From: a virus
Direction: 5' to 3' (one strand)
Length of the DNA: 28,436 bases
Virus record (IMG/VR): IMGVR_UViG_3300030329_004692
Span: 1 to 28,436 of that record
Shown here: positions 15,969 to 22,808 of the stretch, one piece after another
Layout of the letters: each line of letters starts with the position of its first letter
Numbering within the stretch: position 1 is the first letter of the stretch
Made by a program: the position numbers and the translations under genes
The notes under the pieces: model-generated
Told to the model about the DNA's origin: nothing
What the model saw: only the letters and a program-made list of their open reading frames with translations
Databases searched by the model: none

Positions 15969-16423
15969 TCGAGAAAACGCAAGGTGTTTTGCGTGTCCGT
16001 ATCGGTCGCGGCCGGCGGCGCGACTTGCCGCGTTAACAGTGCGTGTGCCGCGTAGCCCGACAGACCGCCGCCGCCAGCCAGCGCCAGCGCCGCCGCCACT
16101 AGCCAACCGCCGCCCGCTTTCGACGCCGGCGGCTGGTAGTGGTGGTGCGTCGTCGTCGTCGGGCTGTTGTCCTGGTAGTGGATCACGTCGTCATCTTGGG
16201 GCGGCGTGAAGTGGTTGAAATGCTCAGCCAGTTGCGCGTTGCCCATCGCTTCCGCCCGTTTGTGGTTCCGCTCTTGTGTCCGCATCCCCGCCAGATACGA
16301 CAGCACCGCCAGCGGAGAACGTGCCGCACCACTGGCGCCAGCGTCGTTGCCACCGTCCGGGGTCGCCCCGTTCCGCGGCGTACGCTTGCCGCTGTTCGAT
16401 CCAGGGAAATTCTGGTCGGTCAT
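15965..16423 (-). CDS. Membrane-anchored small protein of unknown function
   Basis: The 152-residue protein has one hydrophobic segment, about residues 104-129 (GGGWLVAAALALAGGGGLSGYAA). The N-terminal 100 residues are hydrophilic, with an acidic and His-rich stretch (DDDVIHYQDNSPTTTTHHHYQPP). Topology is probably N-terminus inside. It precedes the methyltransferase in the first third of the late operon. Function is unknown. A holin, a virion membrane factor or a superinfection factor are all possible, and none is supported by a motif. Confidence 0.6.
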   Translation of the reverse strand: MTDQNFPGSNSGKRTPRNGATPDGGNDAGASGAARSPLAVLSYLAGMRTQERNHKRAEAMGNAQLAEHFNHFTPPQDDDVIHYQDNSPTTTTHHHYQPPASKAGGGWLVAAALALAGGGGLSGYAAHALLTRQVAPPAATDTDTQNTLRFLE

Positions 16424-16432
16424 CGTCGCCCA

Positions 16433-16750
16433 TTATTTAGCCGGGTTATTCGGCGGCAGGTAGCCCGGGAAAATGCCGGCGGTCTTGGCTTGCAATGTCT
16501 GGTCGGCTAGTCCGTCCTTTTCCATTTGGTTGGCCGCGCTGGCGTAAACGATCGCGGAACTGTGCAAGAAATGTTGTTTTGACTCTTGGCTCACAAACGC
16601 GGCGCCATCGTTGAACCGTTCCGCGGTTTGGCTAAGTCGTTCGTGACGGGTCGCGAAATTCTGGTCCATCGACTTGCTGATAATATCGTCCACGGCAACA
16701 ACTCCCGGGGGGTTAGCGGATAGGGTGGTCGTGTTAACGTCCGGCGGCAT
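16433..16750 (-). CDS. Small helical protein of unknown function
   Basis: The 105-residue protein starts at ATG 16750 inside the 3' end of the protease gene (17-base overlap), with GGGGC about 7 bases ahead. Residues about 25-95 look helical (DDIISKSMDQNFATRHERLSQTAERFNDGAAFVSQESKQHFLHSSAIVYASAANQMEKDGL in interrupted form). The ends are Pro-rich. No membrane segment or metal motif is visible. It lies between a secreted protease and a membrane protein, which may form a small unit together. No family recognised. Confidence 0.6.
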   Translation of the reverse strand: MPPDVNTTTLSANPPGVVAVDDIISKSMDQNFATRHERLSQTAERFNDGAAFVSQESKQHFLHSSAIVYASAANQMEKDGLADQTLQAKTAGIFPGYLPPNNPAK

Positions 16751-17777
16751 TGAGCGCCCCGGTTACTTCTATTTTGATGGGCTGGCCTAGCGGCCGCGAT
16801 TGGCGGTAGACCGTGCCCCGGTCGTGAATTTCCAGGACAACGGGCGGCAGGTCGGACAGTTTCGCGGGCGGTCCGGCGGGCCCGGTCGGCCCGGTCACGC
16901 CGCGGAACGGTGCCGGGTTGTTCTGCATGCGTACAAATATACGGGCGGCGATCTTTTCCAGGTCGGCGTCGGTCAGTGTGACGGCTGCCGCTGCGGGCGG
17001 CGTTGGCGTTGGCGTTTCCGCTTCCGGTACGGGAACGGGTGTCGGGCGTCCGTTGCTGGGTACGGTGACCGCGGACCCTTTGCCGCTGCCCCAACTGGGC
17101 GGACACCAGCCGCGGGCTAGTGCCGCATGCCAGCGCGCCAGCCGGGCGTTGTGTGGCAATAAGAACCTATGCAAGCGGCCCGGCATTAAGAACGTGGTCG
17201 ACTGTCCATCGGATCCCCAGAGGTTCCCGCACAACTCCCCGGCCGCGGTAAAAACCGGGCCGCCACTGTCGCCCGACTGGGCGGACCCGTGGCCGGTCCG
17301 TTCCATTTGTCCCCAGTCCAACATGTGGCCCCCGGGGCGGCCCACGGTACGCCGGAATAGTCCGGCCCGGAAGCCGGCGCGACCGGTCGACCAGCCGGCC
17401 ATATACAGCCGCTGCCCGCGGGTCGGGTTATTGCGGGCGATCCGGACACCACGCAAGCGGACCGGGCGGGCGGAAAATTCAATCAATGCGGCGTCCCATT
17501 CAGACAGCAACGCGCGAAGGGTCCAGCCGTACCGGCGGCCGTCGGGGAACGTGGCCACGCCGGCCCGGTTCCCTTCTCCGTCGAATAGGTGGCGACACGT
17601 CAGCGCCAGCCCGTCGCCCAGATAGCAACCGCTGCCAACACTGCTCCCACACTGGACGCGACACACGGCGGCCGCGTTTCGCATAACGGCGGCCGGGATC
17701 GCGGCCCGCGGCGAACTGCCCGCGGTGTCCTCCTGACCTGCGAACAGCGCCGCCGCGAACACTAACCGGGCAAGCAT
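16734..17777 (-). CDS. Secreted trypsin-like serine protease with collagen-like segment
   Basis: The 347-residue protein has a signal-peptide-like N-terminus (MLARLVFAAALFAG). The chymotrypsin-type catalytic triad is complete: His63 in LTCRHLF, Asp95 in WDAALIEF, and Ser171 in SAQSGDSGGPVF. After the protease domain (about 25-215) come a Pro/Thr-rich linker, a helix (LTDADLEKIAARIFVRMQ) and four Gly-X-Y triplets (GVTGPTGPAGPP), then a short beta-rich end. An AGGGA site 8 bases upstream supports the start. It is the first gene of the late operon. A secreted protease here is unusual for a phage. It may work on the host surface, on virions or on lysis proteins; the target is unknown. Host-derived acquisition is possible. 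Confidence 0.85.
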   Translation of the reverse strand: MLARLVFAAALFAGQEDTAGSSPRAAIPAAVMRNAAAVCRVQCGSSVGSGCYLGDGLALTCRHLFDGEGNRAGVATFPDGRRYGWTLRALLSEWDAALIEFSARPVRLRGVRIARNNPTRGQRLYMAGWSTGRAGFRAGLFRRTVGRPGGHMLDWGQMERTGHGSAQSGDSGGPVFTAAGELCGNLWGSDGQSTTFLMPGRLHRFLLPHNARLARWHAALARGWCPPSWGSGKGSAVTVPSNGRPTPVPVPEAETPTPTPPAAAAVTLTDADLEKIAARIFVRMQNNPAPFRGVTGPTGPAGPPAKLSDLPPVVLEIHDRGTVYRQSRPLGQPIKIEVTGALNAAGR

Positions 17778-17797
17778 CTTGCATTCCCTGAAATGTA

Positions 17798-17828
17798 ATT
17801 AGAACCCCGGCGGCCCGTGGCATCTCAA
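17798..17828 (-). promoter_or_regulatory. Candidate late-operon promoter
   Basis: On the minus strand TTGAGA (17828-17823) and TCTAAT (17803-17798) are each one mismatch from the sigma-70 boxes. Their 19-base spacer is longer than ideal. They lie 21 bases before the first late gene start. An 8-bp inverted repeat (17806-17813 with 17834-17841) encloses the site and could regulate it. A late activator-dependent promoter is equally possible. Confidence 0.35.
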
Positions 17829-17853
17829 ACGGACCGCCGGGAAGCGGCCGGGC

Positions 17854-17877
17854 AAAAACCGCGCTAGAATTCTAGCG
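17854..17877 (-). terminator. Terminator at end of early operon
   Basis: A perfect 16-bp palindrome CGCTAGAATTCTAGCG (17862-17877), which contains the stop codon of the PD-(D/E)XK-like gene, is followed on the minus strand by CGG and five T (17858-17854). It has the form of a short rho-independent terminator. It separates the early operon from the late one. Confidence 0.5.
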
Positions 17878-18259
17878 TTTTCTGGTCGTTTGATAAATCA
17901 CTTCTCTTTATGGGAACAATGCGCGGACGCCAGCGGCGGCCGATAAAGTCCCCCTCCATGGCTGTTTTGTCGTACTCTTTCCAGCCCCAGACCTCTATCA
18001 GTCCGCCGAAGTCAATCCACTTCAGGGCAATCCGGCGGCGTATGGTCTTTATCTTTTTGACGCGGGCCGCAATGTTGCTATAGCTGGTTACCTGCAAAAT
18101 CATGAGCCGGTGCCGGTCTTCGTCGAAGACCACGACGTCCCCAAACCCCAAAAAATCGTGGCTTTGTTGGGCCGCCGCGTTCCAAAATTCGACCTTTTCG
18201 GCGTCCCACTCTTTGCGTCTAAAGTGTGCCAACGTCCGCTTCGTCGGGCTTGTCCCCAT
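17864..18259 (-). CDS. PD-(D/E)XK-like nuclease/resolvase-type protein
   Basis: The 131-residue protein shows the order of a small PD-(D/E)XK fold: an N-terminal helix TLAHFRRKEWDAEKVEFWNAAAQQ, a strand with FLGFGDVVVFDED (candidate catalytic Asp), then LMILQVTSYSNIAARVKKIKTI, then GLIEVWGWKEYDK. The usual E-x-K is replaced by Q-V-T-S. In related phage proteins I recall this position as Q-x-T-S too, so it may be a family trait. Activity is therefore uncertain: nuclease, Holliday junction resolvase-like or DNA-binding only. An AAGGA site 9 bases before the ATG lies inside the preceding gene, with 41 bases of overlap. It is the last gene of the early operon. Confidence 0.6.
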   Translation of the reverse strand: MGTSPTKRTLAHFRRKEWDAEKVEFWNAAAQQSHDFLGFGDVVVFDEDRHRLMILQVTSYSNIAARVKKIKTIRRRIALKWIDFGGLIEVWGWKEYDKTAMEGDFIGRRWRPRIVPIKRSDLSNDQKTLEF

Positions 18260-18785
18260 TGTGTGGCGTCCTTGCTAGTCGGTCGGCGTCAATTTGCCGC
18301 CATATTTCTTCTGCCCGTTCTGATACGTAGCGGCCCCGCGGCGTCCGGTGTCCGCTGGGATAGTAGCCGCCCAGGTCCCCGGGGAACTTCTCGGCGCTTT
18401 CTTCCCAGATTTCCGCGATTTGCAGCATGGCGCGGCGACTGGTCCCCGGTGCCGCTTGCCGTTCGTTCCGGTCCTTGCGCTGGGCCTCAAACGCGACCCG
18501 CAGCCGCTGCCGCTCTTCGTCCGTCGGTCCCGCTTCCCGGTACTGGATCGCCTGCGCCTTGCGCAACAGTTCCGGAATTACGCTGGAATAAGTGGGCAAC
18601 TCCGGCGCCGCTACCATTTCATCCACGGCGGCGGACACGTACGCCCGCGGCAACGGTTTGACCGCTCGCGAATATTCGGCGAACGTTGCTTGCGGGTTGG
18701 CGCTCTTGTTCTGGACCCAGACGTCCCAGGCAGGGAACGCGGCCCGCATGCGGTTAACTAGTTCTAACGCGTGTTCTGGTGTCAT
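18219..18785 (-). CDS. Protein in helicase-loader position
   Basis: The ATG at 18785 overlaps the stop of the replisome organizer gene (TAATG), giving 188 residues starting MTPEHALELVNRMRAAFPAWDVW. It is helical, with LPRAYVSAAVDEMVAAPELPTYSSVIPELL in the middle and a charged coiled coil (EERQRLRVAFEAQRKDRNERQ). It has no Walker motif. In many phages the gene after the initiator encodes a helicase loader or replication adaptor of this size (lambda P position). Function is inferred from that position. Longer in-frame extensions upstream fall inside the initiator gene. Confidence 0.5.
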   Translation of the reverse strand: MTPEHALELVNRMRAAFPAWDVWVQNKSANPQATFAEYSRAVKPLPRAYVSAAVDEMVAAPELPTYSSVIPELLRKAQAIQYREAGPTDEERQRLRVAFEAQRKDRNERQAAPGTSRRAMLQIAEIWEESAEKFPGDLGGYYPSGHRTPRGRYVSERAEEIWRQIDADRLARTPHNGDKPDEADVGTL

Positions 18786-19675
18786 TAGTCGGACTCCGCG
18801 ATGGCTGCCAAGATTTGCTTTTCGTCCAGCTGGAACGCGACGCGGCCCCGGGTCCCGCCGCTGTTCGGCGGCCGGTGGTCCTCTTCGAATTTCCGCCGGA
18901 TCCACTGTTCCACGTTTTCGGGGCGCAGCCCATTCTCTGAACCACGCACCCACGCCGCCAGCTTCACTAGCTGCCGTCCGGTTTCGTCTGCGCCATAGGC
19001 GACGTGTAAATCGCTTAACAGTGCGTTGCTTAATTTGGTTTCTTTAATCCGTCCCAATGGAAACAGGACCGGGGGGAAGGGCGCGTCCCCTCCTTCCTCC
19101 TGGTCCCTTCCTTGATCCTCTTTCCTTGATCCCTTCCCCCTCCCTTCCCCTCTGTCGTCGAACGTTCGCGGATCGTTCGTCGATCGTTCGTCGATCGTTC
19201 GCGGATCGTTCGTCGATCGTTCGTCGATCGTTCGTCGATCGTTCGTCGAATCGGGCGGCGGATCGTCCACAATTCCCATTTTGATCTTGAGCGCTTGCAG
19301 GTCGGCAAAGAACAGCCGCCAGCGGGCGGGCAGGTCCTGGTCGCTGTTGTCCGGCGTCGGTTCCGGCCAGCGGGCCGGCTGTCGACGGTCGACCCGCTGA
19401 TGCCGCAAGAATCCCAGAATTTGCACAAACGGCCCCGCGTCGGTGGTATATACGCCCCACAATCCGGCGGCGGTCAGTTCTTCCGCCAGTTGCGCGACGT
19501 CTACCGCGTCGCCCGGGAAAACCGCTAGTTTTATTTCCATCGGGTCCAGCGGATGGCGGCCCCAGTCGTCCGCAAAATTCAACGTTCCCACGAACAGCAA
19601 CCGCGCCGGGAGCGATACCCGGCAAAATCGCGCGTTGCGCCATAGTTCAGGCTTGACCGTCCGTATGCGGGTCAT
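18785..19675 (-). CDS. Phage replisome organizer / replication initiator
   Basis: The start is ATG 19675, with TGGGAAT and GGGGG sequence ahead, giving 296 residues. The N-terminal domain (about 1-110) matches phage replisome organizers: MTRIRTVKPELWRN, LPARLLFVGTLNFADDWGRHPLDPMEIKLAVFP in pieces, LAEELTAAGLWGVY, PFVQILGFLRHQRVDR. This winged-helix domain binds the origin. The middle (about 143-180) is an 11-residue repeat (STND-RRTIDER) encoded by 11-bp DNA repeats, then a charged stretch. The C-terminal 100 residues (WVRGSENGLRPENVEQWIRRKFEED) resemble the helicase-contact part of DnaD/O-type proteins. Like lambda O, the gene seems to contain its own origin. Confidence 0.82.
   Translation of the reverse strand: MTRIRTVKPELWRNARFCRVSLPARLLFVGTLNFADDWGRHPLDPMEIKLAVFPGDAVDVAQLAEELTAAGLWGVYTTDAGPFVQILGFLRHQRVDRRQPARWPEPTPDNSDQDLPARWRLFFADLQALKIKMGIVDDPPPDSTNDRRTIDERSTNDPRTIDERSTNDPRTFDDRGEGRGKGSRKEDQGRDQEEGGDAPFPPVLFPLGRIKETKLSNALLSDLHVAYGADETGRQLVKLAAWVRGSENGLRPENVEQWIRRKFEEDHRPPNSGGTRGRVAFQLDEKQILAAIAESD
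19160..19247. repeat. Eight 11-bp direct repeats (iteron-like, candidate origin)
   Basis: Units of GATCGTTCGTC are packed head to tail from 19160 to 19247. Five are identical to one another apart from neighbours ending in CG at 19193-19203, and the first (19160-19170) reads GAACGTTCGCG. The array sits within the coding sequence of the replisome organizer, where three units encode 11 residues. A pyrimidine-rich tract (about 19085-19150) follows it downstream in the gene. Lambda O and several other phage initiator genes carry their origins as iterons in this way, so this is a strong origin candidate. Confidence 0.65.
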
Positions 19676-19934
19676 ATTCCCAGCCCCCAGAGTGTAATAG
19701 TTCGAACCCGTACCGCAGCCGCGCGGTAAATGGCGGCTGTACTTCCTGCCCCAGTTCCTGCCCGCGGCCATGCTTCCCGGCGTCGTGTTTGGCCCGGCAG
19801 TGGTGATTCGCGGTTGTCCAGTCGGGGCGCCGGTGTTCAATCGGCCGGCCACAAGACACGCAAAGCCACGGTCGTGTCTTTTTCAGCCGGTGCCACACGT
19901 CGCCCACGCGAACGAACCGCGGCGCGTCATCCAT
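19647..19934 (-). CDS. Small Cys/His-rich putative zinc-binding protein
   Basis: The 95-residue protein starts at ATG 19934, which overlaps the end of the upstream gene by 8 bases. It contains WLCVSCGRPIEHRRPDW then ANHHCRAKH, i.e. C-x2-C with a later H-H-C-x3-H, a plausible single zinc site. It has some likeness to truncated HNH or treble-clef proteins, but no complete HNH motif is seen. The end overlaps the replisome organizer start by 29 bases. Function unknown. Confidence 0.55.
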   Translation of the reverse strand: MDDAPRFVRVGDVWHRLKKTRPWLCVSCGRPIEHRRPDWTTANHHCRAKHDAGKHGRGQELGQEVQPPFTARLRYGFELLHSGGWEYDPHTDGQA

Positions 19935-20340
19935 CGCCCGACCCTTCCGCCGGCGGCGGCGTCAGCGTGACCGGTTGGTCGTGTTCGTCGATCACAATTT
20001 CCGGCGGGACTTCGTCCGGATGTGACACGCGGACCCCCGGACACGGGCGCCCCGCGTAGCTGGTCCGCGTCCGGTATAGCAACAGTTTTTTCCCCGGCCA
20101 CGTTAGCCCGTTGGTCGTGTAAAGTGCCATGACTCGCTTTTTATTGACGGTGCGCAGCACCAGATCGCCGTCGGGGATCTCGTGGAAATTCAACACGCGA
20201 ACCGGATTCGCCGCCCAGGTCCCGGTGTCCCAATAGTGAACCTCGCTGATTGTGACAACCTGCGCCGGGCCGGGCAGGTTCTCTGGCTTGATAAAGAACG
20301 AGTCGCCCAGCGCCATGTTTTCCAGATGTTCGCGTCCCAT
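19927..20340 (-). CDS. Conserved phage protein of the early operon
   Basis: The 137-residue protein begins MGREHLENMALGDSFFIKPENLPGPAQ, with AAGGCG about 7 bases before the ATG. A central block (VRVLNFHEIPDGDLVLRTVNKKRVMALY, GLTWPGKKLLLYRTR, CPGVRV) matches a pattern I know from many phage early regions: a strand, a line of 'L-x-L-N-K' type, a helix, then W-x-G-K-x-(I/L)-x-L-Y. Those proteins usually lie beside recombination or single-strand-binding genes and are uncharacterised. It follows the RecE-like exonuclease here, which fits. Specific function is not assigned. Confidence 0.65.
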   Translation of the reverse strand: MGREHLENMALGDSFFIKPENLPGPAQVVTISEVHYWDTGTWAANPVRVLNFHEIPDGDLVLRTVNKKRVMALYTTNGLTWPGKKLLLYRTRTSYAGRPCPGVRVSHPDEVPPEIVIDEHDQPVTLTPPPAEGSGDG

Positions 20341-20359
20341 TGTTGCGCCTTGCTTCGTG

Positions 20360-21349
20360 TTAGTTTTCGGGTTCCGGATTTTCCCACACTGGCGGGTCCG
20401 TTTGGCCGTCCTGCGCCCACGGGGGTAACTCCCAGATTCCCGGGTCGAGGTATCCGGGCCAGTGGTCGCGGATCCGGCATTCCTGTAGCTGGATCATCAA
20501 CCGCTTAATTTCGCGCTGCCCCTGCCCCAGGGACTGCAAGGACAGTTCCGCGGCGGCGACCCCGTGCGGCGGTTCCGACTCCACGGCGACAATCGCGAAC
20601 CGTCGACAGTCCAGCCGGCACCGCTGCGCCGCTTCCAGGTAATGCGCTGCCTGTCTGTAGTATCCAAAGTTCGCCAACGACTTGGCAAAGTCGATCGGGT
20701 CGGCGCTGCGGGTCGTCTTCAGATCGACCACGCGTTCCCCACGCTGGACGAAGTCTAGACGCGCTTTGCACCAGATCCCCGTGGTAACGTCTTGCCAAAC
20801 GCAAGTTAGCTCTGACACCCCGGACCCCGTCGCCAGAAATTGTTCGGCCCGCGGACTGGTCCGCAAACTGTTAACAATCGCCAACATGCGGTAATACTCT
20901 TGCGCGGTAATCACTTCCTTTTCCGCGTGTTTCGCTTTGAAGCGGGCCAACACGGCGCGCCCCTCGTTCGTGGCGGCCGGGTTGGCCGGTTTGCGGCCCG
21001 TCTTCGTGCGGACCTTGTCGTACAGGTCGCCCGGCGGGTAAATGTAACGCCCGGCCACTGCGCCCGCTTCCAGGATCCCGGTGTGGCATAGCGTCCCGAA
21101 ACGCATGGCCGGCGTGGGGTCGGTCGCGCCCGCCAATAGATGGGCGTGATAATGGGCCGGACTCCGCGCCAAGAACTTTAGGCTGGACGCGTTGACCAGC
21201 GGCCAGCCGTCGGGATCAACCAGGGACTGGTACTGCTCAAATGTCAGGTCTTCGTGGATCCCGGCGGTGGGGACGTTGTTGTCCACGTAGGCGGATTTGA
21301 TATCCCGCGACGTCCGGACGCCGTGGTGCTCATACTCGCTGTAAGTCAT
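20360..21349 (-). CDS. RecE/YqaJ-type exonuclease (PD-(D/E)XK)
   Basis: The 329-residue protein matches the C-terminal nuclease of exodeoxyribonuclease VIII (DUF3799 type). It has MRFGTLCHTGILE with His89, SELTCVWQD with Glu180, the catalytic set CKARLDF (Asp199) and VVDLKTT (Asp209, Lys211), and FGYYRQAAHYLEA with the Q-x3-Y signature. It would resect double-stranded ends 5' to 3' for phage recombination. GGAGG about 9 bases before the ATG gives a strong start, inside the previous gene's last codons. A RecT-type annealing partner is not found in the window. The neighbour downstream may play that part, but nothing in its sequence shows it. Confidence 0.85.
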   Translation of the reverse strand: MTYSEYEHHGVRTSRDIKSAYVDNNVPTAGIHEDLTFEQYQSLVDPDGWPLVNASSLKFLARSPAHYHAHLLAGATDPTPAMRFGTLCHTGILEAGAVAGRYIYPPGDLYDKVRTKTGRKPANPAATNEGRAVLARFKAKHAEKEVITAQEYYRMLAIVNSLRTSPRAEQFLATGSGVSELTCVWQDVTTGIWCKARLDFVQRGERVVDLKTTRSADPIDFAKSLANFGYYRQAAHYLEAAQRCRLDCRRFAIVAVESEPPHGVAAAELSLQSLGQGQREIKRLMIQLQECRIRDHWPGYLDPGIWELPPWAQDGQTDPPVWENPEPEN

Positions 21350-21695
21350 TGCCGCGCGCCTCCGTGCGTCGCTGTCTTCGTGGTGTTTCGGTTCCCCCAG
21401 CCATGGCGACCCGCAGTAAAAACACGTCGACTTCCGCCGGCCGGTAGAACCGCGAACGGCCCAACTTGAAACTGCCCTCTAATTTGATGTATTGCGTTTT
21501 GCCGTCGGCACCGCGTACGGGCTTGCCGGTGTTGCGCCAGCGGCAAAGCGTGCCGCGGCAGGGCCCGCGCGGTTTGCCGTCCCGGTCGCGTCCCCAGACG
21601 AAGGGCAACATATGGTGATTTAGAAAGTAGTCGCCGATTTCCTTTTCTCCCAGCGCCGGCCGTTCGTTTTGCGGGTCGTGTCTGGTCACTTGCAT
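21330..21695 (-). CDS. DUF1580-like DNA-binding protein (excisionase/regulator type)
   Basis: The 121-residue protein is the first gene of the early operon, with a purine-rich GGGGGCGGAA just before the ATG. The core LCRWRNTGKPVRGADGKTQYIKLEGSFKLGRSRFYRPAEVDVFLLRV has the form of a MerR/Xis-like winged helix: a helix ending in RW, a Gly wing, a second wing around KLEG...GRSRF, then a helix. DUF1580 proteins of planctomycetes share this layout. A role in excision or in early control (Cro/Xis) is likely by position and fold. Which one is open. Confidence 0.6.
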   Translation of the reverse strand: MQVTRHDPQNERPALGEKEIGDYFLNHHMLPFVWGRDRDGKPRGPCRGTLCRWRNTGKPVRGADGKTQYIKLEGSFKLGRSRFYRPAEVDVFLLRVAMAGGTETPRRQRRTEARGNDLQRV

Positions 21696-22076
21696 TTCCG
21701 CCCCCGATAATCTCTAGCGTTTTGTCTTACTGCGCAACCTTGCGTCAATTTCCTTTGCTTTTAATTTACACCCCAGAAAACGCCGGCGTTTAAAATCAAC
21801 TCATAAAAGCGCCTAGATTTATTGTTATTTCGGCGCAAACTATTAAACGGTGGGCGGTTGTGGAGACTGTTTTTTTCTTGTCTAATGTTGCGCAGTGCTG
21901 CGCGTTATTGTGGAATTTCCGTCGACGAATACCAACTGACAAACGGGCGGCGTTTTCTTTTCCTTTGTCCCGTGTCTGTATTTCGCGGCGTTCGTTATAC
22001 GCTCCGCCGTTAGCCGGGCAGCCGGCACCGATCCCAACAACGCGACCGGCCCGCGCCGGTCCGAAAGTGTCGCGCC
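21696..22076. promoter_or_regulatory. Divergent control region between early operon and plus-strand gene
   Basis: This 381-base stretch has no convincing gene and is AT-richer than the rest (most clearly 21720-21880). It contains a perfect palindrome AAACGCCGGCGTTT (21778-21791), two 10-bp units AATGTTGCGC and AGTGCTGCGC (21884-21903), and an inverted relative of the unit at 21732-21741. On the minus strand TTGACG (21748-21743) could be a -35 box for the early operon, but its -10 is poor. It is the best place for early promoters and repressor operators. Confidence 0.5.
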
Positions 22077-22349
22077 GTGTCGAAAGCAAAACAGTTTACA
22101 ACCCCCTTTAACGCGGCCGATTTGCGACGGTTCGAACAGCGGCTGGAACGGGTAACGCGGCGGCTGGCCGATATCCGCCGGCAAGTGGAAGAGGGCGACC
22201 TGGAACCGCTCTATCTATTCAATTCGCCTAGCTTCGCACTCGGTGTCAGCAACTGCGAACGGTTCAGCGTGGCGGCCGAACTGAGTCTGGACGCGTCCCA
22301 GCGCGGGGAACCCTACACGGAGAAAACCAGCAAAGCGGATCTAGACTAA
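22077..22349 (+). CDS. Small helical plus-strand protein
   Basis: The 90-residue protein starts with GTG at 22077, read divergently from the early operon. Residues 14-45 form a charged coiled-coil-like helix (LRRFEQRLERVTRRLADIRRQVEEGDLE), followed by a short beta or loop part with NSPSFALGVSNCERFSVAAEL. No helix-turn-helix or other motif is visible. In this position a repressor would be expected, but I cannot support one. The start lacks a strong binding site. It is a plausible lysogeny-side gene of unknown function. Confidence 0.5.
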   Translation: MSKAKQFTTPFNAADLRRFEQRLERVTRRLADIRRQVEEGDLEPLYLFNSPSFALGVSNCERFSVAAELSLDASQRGEPYTEKTSKADLD

Positions 22350-22425
22350 CCGCAGCCCGCCGCACGGCGCCGCGTAATTGCCACACCGTTTGTGACAATG
22401 CCACAAGAATTGTGCGCGGGCCCCA

Positions 22426-22494
22426 TATCCCCGATTCGGCCGAATCAGGGATAACGCACGGGCTGCCAATCCCTGGTTAAGGTTGACCAGGGAT
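22426..22494. repeat. Two strong inverted repeats downstream of the small plus-strand gene
   Basis: A 28-bp palindrome spans 22426-22453 with one mismatched pair; its core is GATTCGGCCGAATC. A second inverted repeat has 9-bp arms ATCCCTGGT (22469-22477) and ACCAGGGAT (22486-22494) around 8 bases. The CAGGGATAACGC sequence occurs in both (from 22446 and from 22488). No T-run follows, so these are more like operators or a factor-dependent terminator than an intrinsic one. Confidence 0.5.
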
Positions 22495-22506
22495 AACGCG
22501 CGGCAG

Positions 22507-22631
22507 GGTCCGATTTGGTCCGATCGTGGTCCGATTGCGTTTGCGCCGCGTCGCATGACGTCGCACGGCGTCGCATGGTTGGTCCGATTGTGGTCCGATT
22601 GTGGTCCGATCGTGGTCCGATTTGGTCCGAT
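22507..22631. repeat. Helically phased array of GGTCCGAT repeats
   Basis: Eight copies of GGTCCGAT begin at 22507, 22517, 22528, 22581, 22592, 22603, 22614 and 22624, so neighbours are 10 or 11 bp apart. The gap between the two clusters holds three CGTCGCA units at 10-bp pitch (22549, 22559, 22569), and the clusters are about five helical turns apart. All copies thus face one side of the DNA. No gene is seen here. It may bind an initiator, the integrase or a regulator. Confidence 0.6.
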
Positions 22632-22695
22632 TCTGCGGCTTGGCGGATCGTAACCCCCAGGACAACCCCACGTGTCCCCGATGCAAAATAGCATC

Positions 22696-22732
22696 TAGCG
22701 CGCGCGAAACTACGCGCGTAGCGCGCGCGAAA
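22696..22732. repeat. Direct repeat of TAGCGCGCGCGAAA
   Basis: The 14-bp sequence occurs at 22696-22709 and again at 22719-22732, separated by CTACGCGCG. CTACGCGCGTAG forms a short palindrome across the middle. It lies between the GGTCCGAT array and the integrase terminator. Alternating CG makes this GC-rich stretch unlike its surroundings. Confidence 0.45.
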
Positions 22733-22767
22733 ATGCCCGCCTACTGCGCGCCTACTTACACGGGCCT

Positions 22768-22797
22768 TGTCGGTGGTTGTCGGTGGTTGTCGGTGGT
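22768..22797. repeat. Three 10-bp tandem repeats TTGTCGGTGG
   Basis: Three perfect head-to-tail copies of TTGTCGGTGG lie just after the transcription stop of the integrase gene as read on the minus strand. The pitch equals one helical turn. No coding function is apparent. Confidence 0.6.
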
Positions 22798-22808
22798 TGC
22801 CGCGCACG

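Noticed and set aside
19160-19247. CRISPR array
   Set aside because: The units are 11 bp and directly adjacent, without unique spacers; the same holds for the other arrays in the window.
21796-22089. Minus-strand reading frame of 97 codons upstream of the early operon
   Set aside because: No domain or good start; it covers the AT-rich control region and overlaps the start of the plus-strand gene at 22077.
22077-22349. CI-type repressor
   Set aside because: The position would suit a repressor, but no helix-turn-helix or peptidase pattern is present in the 90 residues.
22341-22807. Minus-strand frames over the GGTCCGAT array
   Set aside because: The translation is a repeat of Asp-Arg-Thr/Ile-Gly-Pro units caused by the tandem DNA array; no start signals, and the integrase terminator lies upstream on the same strand.
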